A DNA stretch of 64,000 nucleotides from Tethya wilhelma (taxonomy: Eukaryota; Porifera; Demospongiae; Tethyida; Tethyidae), in assembly GCA_964030475.1 (NCBI GenBank), contig CAXIPT010000003.1, positions 1,721,058-1,785,057 of the forward strand, written 5' to 3'. Shown here in pieces: positions 62,912 to 64,000 of the stretch. The translations under genes and the position numbers were made by a program. Positions within the stretch are counted from its first letter, which is position 1. Every line of letters starts with the position of its first letter. Below the pieces are notes generated by a model, which did no database searches, was not told where the DNA came from, and saw only the letters and a program-made list of their open reading frames with translations.

Positions 62912-63664
62912 NGTGGACCAGTGGCATTTTTAGACATCCTTGGACCGTCTTATAACCCCAAGTTGGGCAGAGATTGCACTTACTACTACACAGAGAACTC
63001 CATCGATTCACCACCAAATGGGTCAGTGCCCTCTAATTTACTCATTAATGAAGAATGATAATTACTATCAGATTACAAAGGTCAGGGAATGAGGCTTTTT
63101 GGTTTACATCTGTACCATGGACTTATGATACTTTGGTTAATGCGTTGTGGGAAGTACTTACACAATTGCTTAGACTTTCATTTCACAATGGTTAACTCTT
63201 GCTTGTCAGTTGAAAGTACTCCAAGTTATTGTGATGGATGAAGGGGAAGTGAGGCTTGCTCAACCTTATTGCTGTGTGGCGAGTGTGAGCAAGGTTGCAC
63301 TTCAAAATGTAATAGGCTGTGTAATGTGTTGATGTAGATGTTTGGGTAAGCTGCAGAGTCCATTGCCTTTTGGAGGGGGTTAGAATCTAATTACCACCCT
63401 TCAATTGTTACGAGTACAGCCCTTCATTCAATGGCTAGTTTCATCTTGGGTCAATAGCTATTGTAGGCATTCCTTTCCACCAGTGGTGTTGTGCTCAAGG
63501 TGCCTCACGAGATTTAGTTGATCTGACCTGGAATGACAATAGGGTTTTCTTTGCTGACGACCATTACCGAGTAACGACCTTTACCTAGTATGTTTGTTTC
63601 TTTTTGCAGATCTGTATTTTTAAAGCCTGGTTCAAATCCTCCTTGGTTTTCATGTATACCATTG
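58275..63664 (+). CDS. ADO: 2-aminoethanethiol (cysteamine) dioxygenase-like, ADO/PCO family
   Basis: Exons 58275-58388, 58549-58748, 62143-62310, about 62912-63021 and 63610-63664. Product begins MAASRIKELFKQARTTF; the cupin core has IPLHDHPGMHGIM with two metal-binding histidines, then MKVLFGSMTVTSYSRK, NIHEIRAHE with the third histidine, and GGPVAFLDILGPSYNP. ADO oxidises cysteamine and N-terminal cysteine thiols with O2 and a mononuclear iron, acting as an oxygen sensor for protein degradation. After WFSCIPL a donor follows; the last residues lie in a further exon. A piece at 63914-63968 could be spliced in phase (RNYWKDKR to a stop) but does not look like the usual ending. The single N at 62912 lies at the fourth exon's acceptor. 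Vertebrate ADO is intronless; this one has at least four introns. Confidence 0.9.
58751..58811. repeat. (TC)n microsatellite
   Basis: Starts right after the ADO exon 2 donor. Confidence 0.95.
59012..59082. repeat. (TG)n microsatellite
   Basis: In ADO intron 2. Confidence 0.95.
60575..60649. repeat. (CT)n microsatellite
   Basis: In ADO intron 2, next to a CCCAGGCTC motif typical of the foldback family ends. Confidence 0.95.
61278..61460. mobile_element. MITE-like element, GCCGGAAATATTGACGG family, diverged copy
   Basis: TGTATAGCTGGAAATATTAA at the left and CAGCATTTCTGGCTATA at the right; the AATTTGACGATTTG motif inside matches the copy at 12430-12660. Confidence 0.6.
62082..62141. repeat. 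(CA)n microsatellite abutting ADO exon 3
   Basis: The CA run itself ends as the CACAG splice acceptor of the exon starting at 62143. Confidence 0.9.
62731..62793. repeat. (TG)n(AG)n compound microsatellite
   Basis: In the ADO intron before exon 4; a further (CA)n at 62881-62911 runs into the N at 62912. Confidence 0.9.
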
Positions 63665-64000
63665 GTAAGTATTGTAATAACATTACATATAGCTTATTAC
63701 TTAGCCTCATATATCCACAAGCCTCTCCCTTAAAAAAAAGATGAAGGACCTAGTACACATGTTTGCACATGCACCAAATTTGTTTTTGTTTTTTTTTGTA
63801 GTTTTCTGCATACTTTTCAGTATATGTTACTTTGTATTTCAACCACTGACCATTCCAGCATCGTAGGTCAAAGATGAGTTATTTCAACTTATTTACACTC
63901 CTTTACCACACAGAGAAATTACTGGAAAGATAAACGGCTACATGTACGAAGATATCTGAATTCCCAGTATTGACTGGGAAAATTGAGCATGCGCAAACTG
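63665..64000. other. ADO last intron or 3' region
   Basis: No convincing terminal ADO exon; see the ADO entry for one weak candidate. Confidence 0.4.

Overview
This is a piece of a metazoan nuclear genome: AT-rich, with GT-AG introns, TATA boxes, tRNA genes, non-LTR retrotransposon remnants, many foldback elements and long (CA)n, (TC)n and (T)n tracts. I infer a sponge, most likely a demosponge, because GGAIY-repeat surface proteins with a CPGEFDGVPCLTL N-terminus and the secreted CDMTRSC/VDGVSLTHG family are, as I recall, abundant there. The species cannot be fixed from the sequence. Two N runs (26673-26718, 47164-47257) and eight single-N contig joins (22565, 40030, 43390, 51513, 52427, 54242, 56687, 62912) mean the order and orientation of several blocks are uncertain.

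Region 1 (401-18626, minus strand) is a tandem array of five related genes, A to E. Each encodes a secreted protein with a signal peptide, a CAP (SCP/CRISP) domain, a short CRISP-like cysteine hinge and a domain that reads as the C-terminal domain of inter-alpha-trypsin-inhibitor heavy chains (ITIH_C). Four copies keep the DPHF motif at which ITI heavy chains are cut and esterified to chondroitin sulfate; copy A has lost it. Conversely, only copy A keeps the CAP-signature histidine. A relic of a further copy lies at 19911-19991.

Region 2 (20201-50059, plus strand) is an incomplete gene for the eIF2alpha kinase GCN2: RWD end, charged linker, pseudokinase, kinase and HisRS-like start. The first RWD half, the linker-to-pseudokinase exon, part of the kinase C-lobe and the rest of the C-terminus are not visible. 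Two tRNA-Phe genes sit in one of its introns. Between its exons, on the opposite strand (22566-36423), is a cluster of Pmp-like genes: two intact, intronless type I membrane proteins built from GGAIY/FxxN beta-helix repeats (27740-30472 and 33733-36423) and five or more broken copies, interrupted by a LINE, foldback elements and an unidentified ORF.

Region 3 (50881-64000, plus strand) has a secreted sponge/cnidarian-type protein cut by a contig join, the 3' exons of RFC5, the 5' exons of a Rab34/36-like GTPase, a pair of inverted copies of one ~1 kb segment that differ by a MITE insertion, unidentified exons near 57.3-57.9 kb, and most of an ADO-type thiol dioxygenase gene.

The housekeeping genes (GCN2, RFC5, Rab34-like, ADO) are single copy. 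The two multicopy families, CAP-ITIH_C and Pmp-like, are secreted or surface proteins with signs of recent duplication, gene conversion and decay, as expected of proteins that face the environment or other cells. That role is inference.
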